A program made the position numbers and the translations under genes. Under the pieces are notes generated by a model. It ran no database searches. It saw only the letters and a program-made list of their open reading frames with translations, and was not told the origin of the DNA. Positions 34,461-45,429 of a stretch of 64,000 nt of DNA are shown here, one piece after another. The first letter of the stretch is position 1. Each line of letters opens with the position of its first letter. The stretch is from Stereocaulon alpinum (taxonomy: Eukaryota > Ascomycota > Lecanoromycetes > Lecanorales > Stereocaulaceae): the NCBI GenBank assembly GCA_018257865.1, contig JAEUBA010000004.1, forward strand, positions 186,001 to 250,000, written 5' to 3'.

Positions 34461-34832
34461 ATGAACCCCACCTCCCCTACCACCGCCCCCCCAACCGCGC
34501 AAACAGCCTCCCCCTATGAAGGCCACACAATAACCGCGCCCGGTCTCACAATGATCAAATTGCCTCTCAGACACCAACACGACGGAAAACAGATCCTATA
34601 CGGCCAACGCTTCAGCCCCATCTGCTTCGCGCACCCCATTATCCGGGACTTGGATCGCCCACGTAAGGAACGTTGCCCTAATTGTCAATATTTGCTGGAG
34701 GACAGGAGGGCTGTGTACGATCACTTCAGTCAATGTGTGCTGTGGAATGGGAATCGGAATGCAGTGAGTTGGTATGATGGTATGGATGTTGAGAGGCTAG
34801 ATCTTGGAAGTTGTGCTCGGCTCGTGGAGTAA
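34461..34832 (+). CDS. Small zinc-finger-like hypothetical protein
   Basis: The ATG at 34461 (MNPTSPTTAPPTAQT) gives 123 residues. The longer open frame upstream looks like untranslated sequence. After a Pro/Thr-rich head, a compact region holds C-P-N-C followed by a helix with H-F-S-Q-C (CPNCQYLLEDRRAVYDHFSQ then C), a C2HC-like spacing that could bind one zinc. WYDGMDVERLDLGS follows. I do not recognise the family. It is convergent with the Mtg2 gene. Short, lineage-specific proteins of this sort are frequent in fungal genomes. The coding call rests on open frame length and the C-x2-C...H-x3-C pattern only. Confidence 0.5.
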   Translation: MNPTSPTTAPPTAQTASPYEGHTITAPGLTMIKLPLRHQHDGKQILYGQRFSPICFAHPIIRDLDRPRKERCPNCQYLLEDRRAVYDHFSQCVLWNGNRNAVSWYDGMDVERLDLGSCARLVE

Positions 34833-35110
34833 GTTGCCATTGTTGATGGCTGCTGATAAGTGGATTTGCTGATATATATGTCAGCATTGACAAGTTGTCC
34901 GCTTATGATAGGGCTCTTGCGGACACCATCTATTCTCGTAGGGCTTGATAAGGCATGTGTCAGTTGGCTTACGGTGGACGATGGAGCATGGATTGTCAAT
35001 TATGGAGGGGCTGGGCAAATACTGCAGAGCATGAAGTCTCGAATTTTGAAGGCTAATTGGATACTGTGAACAAACAATTCATTCGGTAAAAAGAGCGAAG
35101 CACTGAGCCT

Positions 35111-36781
35111 TCAGTCGTCAAGAAGGCCCACTGTCCATTCTGGTATCCGCTCAACGCCTTCGCCACGTATAGCACTGACTGGAATTGCTGTTAATGGCCC
35201 TTTCCATACATTCTTCCTTTTACTGGGATGTTTTTCTGTTCCCTTTGCTAAAGCATCAAGGTACGCCTGCAACTTTGCAAAGTTCTCCTGAGTACCTTCC
35301 ACATCAGCTTTGGTGGCAACCACGAACCAGGGCTTAGAAGACATCGGTGCCATCGGTAGGTCTGGCAACGACCTAGATCCTGACGGTTCGATGATAGTGT
35401 TTTCTTCGTTCCTTGCAACCGCCCCATCCCGAGCGGATGCAGATGGCCTGGTTTTGTCAATGGGCTTCCAATCCACAATTCTTGACTCGGTCGCCATGTT
35501 CGTTTCCTTGCCCTTCAGAGTCTCGAACTCGCCAAGCTCATTCCAAAGTATGGTCAGTGAATTGATGGCATCTCCAGCGCTAAGGTCGACAACGAAAGCA
35601 AGTACATGTGCCCGCTCCACGTGGCGTAGGAACCCAAGCCCTAGCCCCTTGTCCATGTGTGCATCAGGGATCAACCCAGGTATATCCGCTATCGAGATCT
35701 GCGTCCTGGGCTCTCCACTTGCTCTACTAGCTTGTAGTTGAGCTCTACCATGGCCATTATCTAACACCATAGTCCCAATGTTCGGCTGCAGCGTTGTGAA
35801 AGCCCAATCCCCAATTCTTGCTTTGCTTCTGCTCAGAGCACGTAGCAGGGTGCTTTTGCCGGCGTTCGGCATGCCCACGAACCCAACATCTGCAAGTAGT
35901 TTCAGTTCCAGCTCAAGTGTAATCGACAAGCCATCCTCGCCCTTCGTAGCGAATTTCGGACGTCTATTTGTTGCTGTCATGAAGTGTGGGTTGCCTAGGC
36001 CGCCCATAGCTCCAGCAGCGAGTAGCATTGGCTTTTCCATAGGTTCTGATAGGTCCAGATCTATAGGTGGCTGAGGTTGAGAGAGGGCGAGGTTTGATCT
36101 CCTCGGTTTAGGGAGTGGAGGGAATTCAGCGATCGCATACTCGGACGGTGTAGATGATGGATACTGCATCCACTTGTCTCTCCTCCAGGTACCTCTAGTA
36201 CCCCCTTCAGCACCTTCCTCAGATCCTGCTTCCAACATCCTGATTTCCTCCTCTTCAGCGATTGGATCACGCCTACTGATTTCCCTCACCACCGTCCCCA
36301 CTGGAACCTGCACCAGCAGATCCTCTCCTCGCTGCCCTCCTTTATCTTTACCCTGACCATTCTTCCCCCTGCCAGCCTTGATTAATGACCTTCTAGCTAG
36401 CTTGTGTAGACTTGTTTCTCCTCGTACTGCTTGGATGTAGATGCTGCCTCCACTGCCACCATCGCCACCGTTCGCAGGGCCAGCCTCAATATACTTCTCA
36501 CGGACGAAGGAGATGCAGCCGTGGCCTCCAGAGCCGGCGGAGAGCGTTATAGTAGCTTTGTCCGCAAATATTGTGCGGCCATAGTCGGTAGGTGAAGGAT
36601 TGAGATGAGATAAGGAAGGATGGTCCGAAGGGGCTCCATCGTGGATGGCGGACTCAGTGGATTGGTAGCGTCTAGTTGCTATACTTCGATACAACAATCT
36701 GGCACGTCTGCCTACGCGGACGGGAGACGTTTCCAGACATGGGTAGAGAAAGGGCAAAAACGCCCCCTGCACGCGAGCCAT
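35111..36781 (-). CDS. MTG2: Mitochondrial Obg-family GTPase Mtg2
   Basis: Single exon. The start at 36781 (MARVQGAFLPFLYP) is preferred, giving 556 residues with an Arg-rich, acid-poor mitochondrial targeting leader (VGRRARLLYRSIATRRYQS). The Obg glycine-rich fold follows (DKATITLSAGSGGHGCISF, PANGGDGGSGGSIY, KAGRGKNGQGKDKGG). The GTPase part shows G1 GMPNAGKST, the switch region FTTLQPNIG, G3 DIPGL and G4 TKAD. An insert of about 60 residues lies within the Obg fold, as is usual in fungi. Yeast Mtg2 assists assembly of the large mitochondrial ribosomal subunit. The gene is divergent from an E2-like gene over a 188-bp interval. Confidence 0.92.
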   Translation of the reverse strand: MARVQGAFLPFLYPCLETSPVRVGRRARLLYRSIATRRYQSTESAIHDGAPSDHPSLSHLNPSPTDYGRTIFADKATITLSAGSGGHGCISFVREKYIEAGPANGGDGGSGGSIYIQAVRGETSLHKLARRSLIKAGRGKNGQGKDKGGQRGEDLLVQVPVGTVVREISRRDPIAEEEEIRMLEAGSEEGAEGGTRGTWRRDKWMQYPSSTPSEYAIAEFPPLPKPRRSNLALSQPQPPIDLDLSEPMEKPMLLAAGAMGGLGNPHFMTATNRRPKFATKGEDGLSITLELELKLLADVGFVGMPNAGKSTLLRALSRSKARIGDWAFTTLQPNIGTMVLDNGHGRAQLQASRASGEPRTQISIADIPGLIPDAHMDKGLGLGFLRHVERAHVLAFVVDLSAGDAINSLTILWNELGEFETLKGKETNMATESRIVDWKPIDKTRPSASARDGAVARNEENTIIEPSGSRSLPDLPMAPMSSKPWFVVATKADVEGTQENFAKLQAYLDALAKGTEKHPSKRKNVWKGPLTAIPVSAIRGEGVERIPEWTVGLLDD

Positions 36782-36969
36782 TCCTGATTCTTGTGTAAAG
36801 ACCTCCCCTGTCAATAGTCACCTGGACATGACCTGCATCTTGGTCTTCAACCTCGTCTAAAAAGTAGGCACGGCTATCGCTCTGTCATTTTGAGGGCAAA
36901 GATTGTGGTGTTGACGCTGTGAGTTTCGAGATCTGCAGAATTTCTCCGAGATCATCTCCACCAAATGAC
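36782..36969. promoter_or_regulatory. Short divergent promoter between MTG2 and E2-like gene
   Basis: Only 188 bp lie between the two start codons, so both promoters and leaders overlap here. No specific element is recognised. Confidence 0.5.
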
Positions 36970-38097
36970 ATGAACTCTCCGCGCCTGCGCCCATGGCATC
37001 ATAACACTCAGCAATACACTCTTCTCGAGTAGTGAGTTGCCATTACGTCTACGAGTTGGGGACTATGCTCAACTTACATTACCTACAGTGCAAGCCTGAA
37101 GCAAGCATGTCCAGAAGGCATCTACCTCAGCCTGAAGCCTGGAACTCCAGCACAATGGTCCGGAGTCCTGTTTGTCCGTAGAGGTAATCACCGCTTAGGC
37201 AGCGTGGGGTCTTGCTACAAGGTGCTTACTCTCCACGTAGGACCTTATGCGCCGGCCATCCTCCGGTTTCACATCTCCTTTCCCCCTGACTACCCTACGC
37301 TACCTCCATCAATCACCTTCATTAGCGATATTTTTCATCCACTCGTCGCGCCATTGACTACATACACTTACACGACTGGTTCCTCTAATTCAGATACCGT
37401 GAGTGCTACGGACGAAGAGCGACTGCCCCCGGGAGGGTTCAGTCTAAGGCATGGCTTCCCACATTGGTTTGGGAGGTCGCAGAAGAGTATTACGACCTCA
37501 ACTGGGTCATCACGGAATGTGAGCGGGTCGCAGAAAGATGTTCGAAGACATGGAGAGGATGCGTACATAGTTCCTCCACCGGAGGACGTCTCCTCGAGAA
37601 GAACTTCAGATGGATCTCAGTCTTCCCACAACAGGGTTGCTAAGTCGCTACCGCATCAAGCTGGATCGCAATCCCGGTCTACCAGCATTCGTGAGGTTCT
37701 GCAATACATGAAGCATTCGTTCGACGATGAGGCTGCTTTGGACACGCTCCCATTGGAAGCTGCTGGCAATTCTGGAGCTTGGAAGGCTTGGCGAGCGCAC
37801 TGCAGGAGTAATAAGTCAGATGCAGACATACCTACTCTCGGCTCTAGTGTGAAGCAGCAGGATGAGTGGAGCTGGGATGGCGTCTGGGAGATGAGGGTTC
37901 GAAAGGGGATTGATGCAAGCATCGCTGAGTCAACATTATATGGCGGTGTTGCTGGCGGAGATGACCTGGTAAGCGTTGCCATTTCATACAAGTATGGCAC
38001 CACTAATGGCATGGCTCAGATACGATTTCTTGATGTGGGCGACGACTTGATCCAGGAGATCAAAGAAGGACTAATGAGCTCCGTTGACCGCTCATAG
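36970..38097 (+). CDS. Catalytically dead E2-like (UEV) protein, AKTIP/FtsA-like
   Basis: Exons 36970-37031, 37089-37183 and 37241-38097, introns of 57 nt each, give 337 residues. The splices rebuild a ubiquitin-conjugating fold: QQYTLLEYASLKQACPEGIY, GTPAQWSGVLFVRRGPYAPA, then ILRFHISFPPDYPTLPPSI and FHPLVAP. The position of the active-site Cys after the HP motif holds no Cys, so transfer of ubiquitin is not expected. A long Ser-rich insert follows, then a conserved WEMRVRKGIDASIAESTLYG end. In Aspergillus, FtsA (AKTIP homologue) works in the Hook-Fts-FHIP adaptor that links early endosomes to dynein. The resemblance suggests this role, which stays an inference. Confidence 0.8.
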
Positions 38098-38376
38098 CTA
38101 GGCTGTTATGTAGCAATCGCCCATCAAAGTGCTAACTAGTCAGCTGCCGAAGCATAAGTGATATTCAAAATTCTGCGTGGAAGAACGCTCTTGCCACTTC
38201 CTTAACCCAGCGATTGAATCGCTCCTTCTCGGATTCGTCTTCGTGTCATATATGACTACCCAGTCCCGAAGCCTCCTTTCTCCCAGAACAATTGCAGCTT
38301 AGCAGACTTTGCAAAGTACAGCATTCAAACAACAGCTTTACATGCAGCTCCAGTATTGAGCTATTCCTACTATCTC

Positions 38377-38586
38377 ATGACTCGTGACGCCTGGAAACTG
38401 ACTGCTGGTACTGCGCTACTGCTTGTACCTCTTCTGCTACTGGTATTGGTGGTCGTGCTGGCAATCAAGTGCAGCGATTGGACACCGGCTTGGTGGCACA
38501 AGATTCAGGCCATTTGGAAGTTCGGCTGGCCACGTGGTCCTGATAAGACAAGATCTGATCCGTTGCCGGCTATTCGTGAAGTTTGA
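38377..38586 (+). CDS. Possible small single-pass membrane protein
   Basis: An ATG at 38377 (MTRDAWKLTAG) opens 69 codons with one long hydrophobic helix (TALLLVPLLLLVLVVVLAIK) and a basic, Trp-containing tail (WTPAWWHKIQAIWKFGWPRG). Small one-helix proteins of this kind are common in fungi and often missed. No family is recognised. It could instead be an upstream exon or upstream open frame of the vWA gene that starts about 100 bp later. Confidence 0.4.
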   Translation: MTRDAWKLTAGTALLLVPLLLLVLVVVLAIKCSDWTPAWWHKIQAIWKFGWPRGPDKTRSDPLPAIREV

Positions 38587-38694
38587 TCGATAATTGCAAA
38601 TAGACGTTGCGCCGACCCGATCAGGTTAGCACATAAAAGGAATTTATCATTCCTTGCTACTGTCCTATGCTGAGACTTTTGTTCTAAGTCCAGC

Positions 38695-41552
38695 ATGCCC
38701 CACTCAAATATGTCGATATGCAATGATCCCAATGGGCAATCTGCTGAGAAAGGAGGGTTTGGGGACCCAGACATGACACCAAGGCCCTTGCGAATCGCCA
38801 AGAGCGGAGGTCTGCCAAATTCGGATCCCGTCACCAACGACTCTTTTCCTTGCATCTCAAACTCGGAAAGCCAACGCAGCCTCGTACCAGTCAGGAGATC
38901 TTCGCTTTCGGTTGATTTGTCACGGGTGGATCTCTCCCAGCAAAACCTTGCTTCGCCAACTCATTCGAGCGAAGGTTCCAATTCGCTTCATGTGCGTAAG
39001 CAGCGTCTAAGTGACTCAGGCTATTCCAGTGTGACCAGCTCTGCATCTAACGACTCGGATGGCTCTCCACTAGCTCCGGCTCATGCAGCCACCCGTGAGC
39101 AACGTGCATCGATGATGGTTGCTGGCGAGTCAGGGATTACCCCAGACGAATCGAAGACCAGTATTGGTACACGACATGCGCCTACACGAGCGTTTACGAC
39201 CGGCGCGTTCGACAAGACGAGTTTCCTGAGCCCAATGAACGATGAGCCACTGATATCGCCTACACCGTTGGTTGCACTCACTGTCCGCCCAGGAGCAGTG
39301 ACCACCAACGCAGAGTCGTACAACCCCACGGAAGCTACCAAAATAGACCGAGACCGTGCACCGCGAAGACAGGCCTCGTTCAGGAATCGTTTTATGACTC
39401 GAGTGATGAGCGGGCTTACTCACAGAGCTCATAATGGTCGTGCGACCAGCAATGAGAGGCGTCGGAGCATGCAATTGTTACCACAGAGGACTCAGGCTCC
39501 TGTACATCGGCCTCGCCACCGGCCATTAGGTCATGCGCATCGGAACATCTCAAGTCGGACAGACACCTGCTCTGGCAGCGACTTGGACGGTGCTCTTTCC
39601 GCCTTTCCCACTCCACCAACGTCTAACGACACCTCACCTACCACAATCTCAGCAAGACAATCTTCGATTCCAACACCTCCACCTTTTCGTATCCTTCGCA
39701 AACCGGAGACATCTGCCATTATGGGCCCCCAACTTGAGGTGACTCCTGAATACGAGGAGATGAGCGCAAAGAATGGGGAAACCATGCTAGTGGCAATAGA
39801 TATTCAGGGTGCTTTGAATGCTACCACCAGTGGACAAAAACTTTGGAATACCGAGGTCGGGCTCGACGTTGTGGTCATTATTGACAATTCGTAAGCTGTG
39901 TCCCATGCTGGAATGTATCCCAGTCACTCACTCATAGGTTCAGCTTTTACGCATCTACAAGCACCCTCATGGCTAGCTGTGAAACTGCAAGGTCTCTCGC
40001 GTGGATGCTCAACGTGGTCCTTGATAGAATGGCTATCCTTTGCACATCAGCGCCTCACAACGCTGGCTCTGACACCACCATCATTCGGCCACTAAGCCAA
40101 CCTAGCACTACGGAGATCACACGTGCCTTGGACAAAATCTCCGCTACTACCAGTATTGAGAGTTACATGGCGTCGGTCTGGGAGAGTGCAATCAAACAAG
40201 CGAAAAGCATTCTGCTACAGTCCAAGGTACCCAACGCGAAGACAGAAGCACTCCATAACGTCTTCGGACACATTTTCATACTCACTGCGAACGCGGAGGG
40301 ACTGTCATCAACAATGCTCTGCGACGATAGGCTACGTTTCCACGTCATCTGTCCCGGCACCTTAGCACGAGAGAATTATAAGTCTATCGAGTGCAACGGA
40401 TGGAAGTTACGCTCGACGTCAGGGACTGAATTACGGTCAGTAAGCGCAAAGAAGGATACCGATCCGACGAGTTTGCTTAATAGGCTACGTGGGCTGATTA
40501 TGCATGCACGTGGTGGAAGAATTCAAGGTCAAGTGAGCGATCTTATCCTGGATATCATACCAGGCCAAGACTACGAGATCGTGGGCGAAATGGGTAGTCG
40601 TGCATTCTTCTCTCTAAATCTGGGGCAACTTTCCACGGTTCTGGTAAATTTGAGACTGAGGACCGCCAAAGCGCATGGAAATACTGTGTCTCACGGCCTC
40701 TCGCAATCTGCAATTCCGATAAACGCCAATTCTATCTGGACACAGCTTGATCAGATGCTTGGACTGTCGGAAGTCAAGCTTGTGACAGCAAAGCTTAGAT
40801 ATAGACACTCGCTGTTACCGGAGGGAACGACTTGCTCTGTTACCGCCGATTGCCACTTGAAATTGAAATCACCAGACCCCGGCTCCTATAAGAGGGGCTC
40901 AAGGAAATCTCTTCCTGTGCCAACGGAATGTACGGCTCTAGTACATAAGCGATGGGCATACCAGATTGCTACCCATCATCCGCCCAAAGTTGCCCTGTCC
41001 AGTTTGCGCAGCGTCTTTGGCGAATCCGGCTCCCGATCTTCCTCTCCCGGCTACCTCAAGCTCATTTCCGATGAGCTCAAACACCGTGTCCGCATAATAG
41101 AGCGTTTAGAAATCGATACGCCCAAGAAACCAGTCAGATTCGTTGACAAGGAGCTACAAGACGATATCCTTGCTGAGCAACTCAGTCAACTTCATACCGG
41201 CATGAAGAAGCCTCGAGTCGGAATGCCGGCTGAAAATCAAAGACCTGATGAGTGGATCACTGTTGCTGTTGACGAAGGAATCGCAGCTTCCGAAGGACTC
41301 CAGACTACTCCGACTCCGACTCCGACTACCAATAGCAGCAGAGATGCTAGCTCTAGGAGACGTCAATTAGCGGAGGGGGATAAGGCGAGGAGGATACTGG
41401 GCTCTGCGGAGAAGACTTCTGGGAGTCCGAGGCGTGCGCAATTTGTTGGGCATTCGCAGCGAACGCCGAGCGTTAATCGGGAGCTGGAAAGGAAGAAGAT
41501 TGTTGGTGGGAATGGGAGGAACTTGGCGTCCGGGACGTTGAGGATGTCTTGA
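38695..41552 (+). CDS. vWA-domain protein with disordered N-terminus
   Basis: Exons 38695-39890 and 39938-41552 flank a 47-nt intron and encode 936 residues. The first 350 residues are Ser/Thr/Arg-rich and probably disordered. A von Willebrand A fold begins at about residue 375: GLDVVVIIDNS is joined by the splice to FSFYASTSTLMASCETARSL. The metal-site motif DxSxS (D-N-S-F-S) is intact, and the intron cuts its first Ser codon. Helices and strands of the fold continue (LHNVFGHIFILTAN). Later parts carry conserved but unnamed regions (PGQDYEIVGEMGSRAFFSLN, HKRWAYQIATHHPPK). The tail is Ser/Arg-rich. Related fungal proteins are uncharacterised. Neighbours on the same strand are the E2-like gene and the small membrane protein. 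Confidence 0.8.
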
Positions 41553-41850
41553 TTGTGCGGGGGAGAGGATGGGGAGGGGAATGGGCGTTCAGTGATGTGA
41601 TGGGGGTGCTGGTGTTCATTATGGATGGGGACGTCGATGGGATCTCAATGATGGGATGACTGGCCGTCATTATGGATAGGGAGGTCGCGCGGCGGGCTTG
41701 CGCTCTTGCTCTTTGTGGTGCTTGAGCGGGCTGTTTTACAACGCGCTAGATATCCTTTTCGTAGCTTTGATTCAACAGCATGTTTCCTCGACTTCATGAG
41801 TTCGTTTAGATATCCTATGTACGTTCCTCCAAACCCCCTCCAATCCTCCC

Positions 41851-43028
41851 TCACGGCTGCATAAACTCCCTAACATCCCACACACAAACCCTCTCATCCC
41901 ACCCCGTACTAGCAGCCCACCCCTCCGCCCCGAACAGACACCAATCAACCCCACACACAAACTCCGTATGCACGCCCATCCGTCCCAATTCCCTCCCTTG
42001 CCCCCCACCACCCGCCTCTCCCACCCCACCCATACCACCCCCTACATCTTTCCCGCTCCCATCCGTCCACACCCTACACGTCATATCATAACTCGCAGAT
42101 AACAACGTGTCGGAGAGGTGAGGCGACCACGCTAGACGCCTGACGGCGTAATCGTGTCCTGAGAGAATCTCGAGGGGACCGGTGGGTGTGCGGAGATCGA
42201 GGGTGCGGATTAGACGGTCTACGCCTGCGGCGGCGAGGGTGTTGGGGCGGTATTTGTTCCAGTCGTGGGTTAGGGCTTCGGTTGGGGGGAAGGGGTTGGA
42301 GGGTGTGTTGGGGGAAGAGGCTTTGGCGGCGTGGAGGGGGATTGTGAGGACTAGGTGGTTTGAGGATGAGGAGGGGGTGCGGAGGTCGAAGAGGCGGAGG
42401 TGGGAGTCTGAGGAGACGGAGGAGAGGAGGGTCGGGGTGTGGGGGGAGAAGGAGGCGCTGTAGGTGCAGGTGTGGGTTGGGAGGGTTAGGAGGGAGGTTG
42501 TGCGGGTTGGGGACCACTGTGATGGGGTGTTGGCTGGGGTTTCTTGAGGGAGGGGGGCCTTGAGGGGTGGGGTGGGGGGAGCGTACCACTTTTATGGTGC
42601 CATCCCAGGAACTAGAGCAGAATGTGTCCTTTGCTACTAGGTTCCAGTGTACAGCGAAGACCTCTCTGTTGTGCTCTTTCCAGCTCTGTATGGGGAATTC
42701 GTCGAGCCCGATGTCGAAGAGCTTAATGGAGCCATCACCGGCTGCTACGAGGCATTGGTTCTCGTGGGTCTCGGACCAGGCGAGATCGAAGAGGGAATCT
42801 TGCGTGTCGAACCTTAGCACTTCGTGAGCTTTCAGATGTTGTGGGGGTGGAAGGGGGGGTGTACCATTTCTCTGCAACAATGCCCTTGGGCGTTAACCCT
42901 AGGATGTAGAGCCGTCCATTGCCTACTAGGCCGTAGTGTTGCGATGTAGCTACTGCTATGCGGGAATCAAAGAAGGGAGAGTACTTGACAGCATAGCCAT
43001 TGAAGCCTTGGGTCCGGTATTCGAGCAT
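41851..43028 (-). CDS. PEX7: Peroxisomal targeting signal 2 receptor Pex7
   Basis: Exons 43028-42865, 42812-42587 and 42516-41851, introns 52 and 70 nt, give 351 residues, the usual Pex7 length. The start is diagnostic: MLEYRTQGFNGYAVKYSPF, then ATSQHYGLVGNGRLYIL. WD40 blades follow (FDTQDSLFDLAWSE, AAGDGSIKLFDI, KEHNREVFAVHWN, SSWDGTIKV, GVDRLIRTLDLR, SASYDMTCRVW, and the closing WDERVCVWDVREF). Pex7 binds N-terminal PTS2 signals in the cytosol and delivers cargo such as thiolase to peroxisomes with a Pex20-type co-receptor. The third exon is extremely C-rich on its coding strand. A Gly-rich insert (about residues 290-310) separates the last two blades. It is convergent with the vWA gene. 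Confidence 0.93.
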
Positions 43029-44759
43029 TGAGTGGAGGATTCGTTTGCATTGTTTGAGCTACGAATCAGTGGCTTAGGATGTTGAAACTCGAAAGTGCTA
43101 GGACGCCCCTAACTGACCAAAGTCTCTAGAGGGGCAATTGTAGCGCCTAAAGGCCCCTAGAACCTGCCTTAAAGGTTAGCCCCGGCTGCTACGCGCCAGG
43201 GACCAATCTTGCCGACTACTGCAAGTAGTCAGGTCGAGGTTTATCTCCAGGCCACTTTCGGAGTTAGAACTAGCCATTTCTGAGGAGCGACTTTGAAGCT
43301 GGATATCCGTCGTCTAATAATAAGGGCCATCTCCTGGGACACTACTTGGAACGATGCATAATACAAGAATGTTGTGGTTTTGGTGAAGAGTGATTTCATG
43401 ACATTACTCTCTAAGCTATAGGACATGTCATTCTATGGGGTCGTTCATCCGCCAAAACACCCAATCGCTCCAACATCATTCGGGGTTACTCATCAAACAC
43501 GTCTTGATGCACTCTTACCAAGGTTTGTAAGGTGTGACCATCGTCGTGAAAAGCTGTAGAGGCATCCTCGTGTTGTTTCTATTCGTTGGTGACTATGTCT
43601 CTCATTCCGAAGCCCTCTTGTCTTTCTGGAGTTGGTACTGTGGCCACTGAGACTGAGGAAATGGTTGCTGGTTGTGAGTGATATAAGCCTGCGGCATTAA
43701 TTGAAATAAGGTTCTTTCTCCAGGATTGTATTGTTAACGTCCTGATATTCACCCATTGATAACAAACACTTCGCACATGAGACGGTCATTGTCGTACAAA
43801 CGCAGCTGGGAAACACACCATGATGATGCTTTCCGTTCATCAGCCCTTCATAATGATACGCTCTCCGCACAGAAATTCGCCAGAGGCTGCACTTCCTACT
43901 CATCAATCCTCAATCCTGTGCACGAGTAAGATTTTTCGGAGCCAACATGGTCAGATCGTGGCGGTCAAGGTCCATGAAGACATGGCCGACATGGTCTGTA
44001 GGTATGACCATTGGGTGTAGTCATATGATTGGATGTCCATGAGGTTTGCTGAACCGCATGAAAAGTCCGAGTGCCGACGGTTCGTATCTTGGTAGTACCA
44101 GTCATCGCCTGGAGAGCGACTGATAATGTGGACGTCGATGGCTTCTAGGGATCGTATTGGTTTGACGTTATCTAGGAAATGATCGATGATGATCCGCTGT
44201 TCGGAGTGTTGCTGGACGTATATAGATGATGCTCTGAGGGCAGCGAAAGTGACAAGACATAGCGAGGCGGGTAGTAGCACGATCCTAGTGATGATTCTAG
44301 GGAGTGTCGACGGAAGGAAGAATTCTATCCCAGGAACCGCGTCACGGATTGGTTACCGAGCCCGAAGTCTTCCATTGCAGCCAAAGCTGCACGCACTGCC
44401 CACTCACGGTACATTGGAAGATGCCCCGAATTGAACGACAGTAAGGCTCATGGCCGAATGGAGAAAATGGTTGATGGCAGAAGGATTCCGGCAGAGACGA
44501 ACCGAGACTTGTGTCGGAGCAGAGGAACGGCGTAGAAGAGCCAGACCGCGTGTCGATCGTGTTTTCGTGCGAGAGCAGACTTGGTGTATTTATATGTTTA
44601 GCACATCTCGTGCGTTTGATGCTGGTTCGATCTTTTGTCACTAGAGGTGGCTGAGTACATGTCATCGCGACCGTATGAGCAGCAATGAGGCTGGAAAGTC
44701 TCCAAGCGTCGGCAATAGTGGCACCAAGGTAGCACTCGGGATGTTGAATCTAAACGAGC
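43029..44759. other. Gene-poor spacer between PEX7 and the repeat block
   Basis: About 1.7 kb. Leftward frames here include a 109-codon one (44280-43951) opening with a hydrophobic segment (ASLCLVTFAALRASSIYV), and a Cys/His-containing frame at 43906-43697. They cannot be joined convincingly and match nothing I know. They may be the remains of a membrane-protein gene or chance frames. Confidence 0.35.
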
Positions 44760-45130
44760 ATCTTGGGGAGAACAGAGTCTTTAGTGACCTTTGACCAGGC
44801 TGTTGACCGTTTTTGAAGTGTTGAAGATGGTGGTTCTCTGAAAGTTCATGGTCTTTAGTGACCTTGGTCCAAGCTGTTAGCTGCGTTTAAGAAGTCGAAG
44901 ATGGCGTATCTTGGGGAGATCGTGATCTTTGGTGACCTTTGACCAGGCTGTCAGCTGCTCTCAAGAGGTCGAAGTCAGCGTATCATGGGGAGATCATAGT
45001 CTTTAGGGACTTTGATTCCAAGCTTTCAGCCGCTCTTGAAAGGTCAAAGATGGCCGTGTTCCTGGAAGATCATAGTCTTTGGTGACTTTCTTCCAGGCTG
45101 TCAGCCGCTTCTGAATGGTCGAAGATGGTG
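44760..45130. repeat. Tandem repeat, about 75-bp unit, five copies
   Basis: Copies begin with GTCTTTAGTGACC-like sequence at 44777, 44851, 44924 (GATCTTTGGTGACC), 44999 and 45075, so spacings are 74, 73, 75 and 76 bp. Each copy continues CAGGCTGTCAGC, then AAGTCGAAGATGG. Copies differ by point changes. No frame stays open through the array, so it is probably noncoding. Confidence 0.85.
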
Positions 45131-45429
45131 CAATCAATAACTTCTTCTCTTGATGACAAGTCGGAAAATGCTGGCGTCTGTTGTGGGTTTTGAGCGCTGG
45201 GCTAGTACCTCGTTGGTGTTGGCGACAACAACTTTGACGTGAGTCAGACGGTGTTCACTGCTCGATGTTGCCTCATGACTGTAGGTGATCGCTTTTTGCC
45301 ATTGCAATGTTAGCCAAGACAACTTCAAGCCAGGCTTCGTCTTCTGGAGTACGTGATAATTTGCCATCCACATCGGTAGCCGCAGACCCGCTGTTATCCC
45401 AACGTGGCTGGAGTCCATGGCTCACCATG

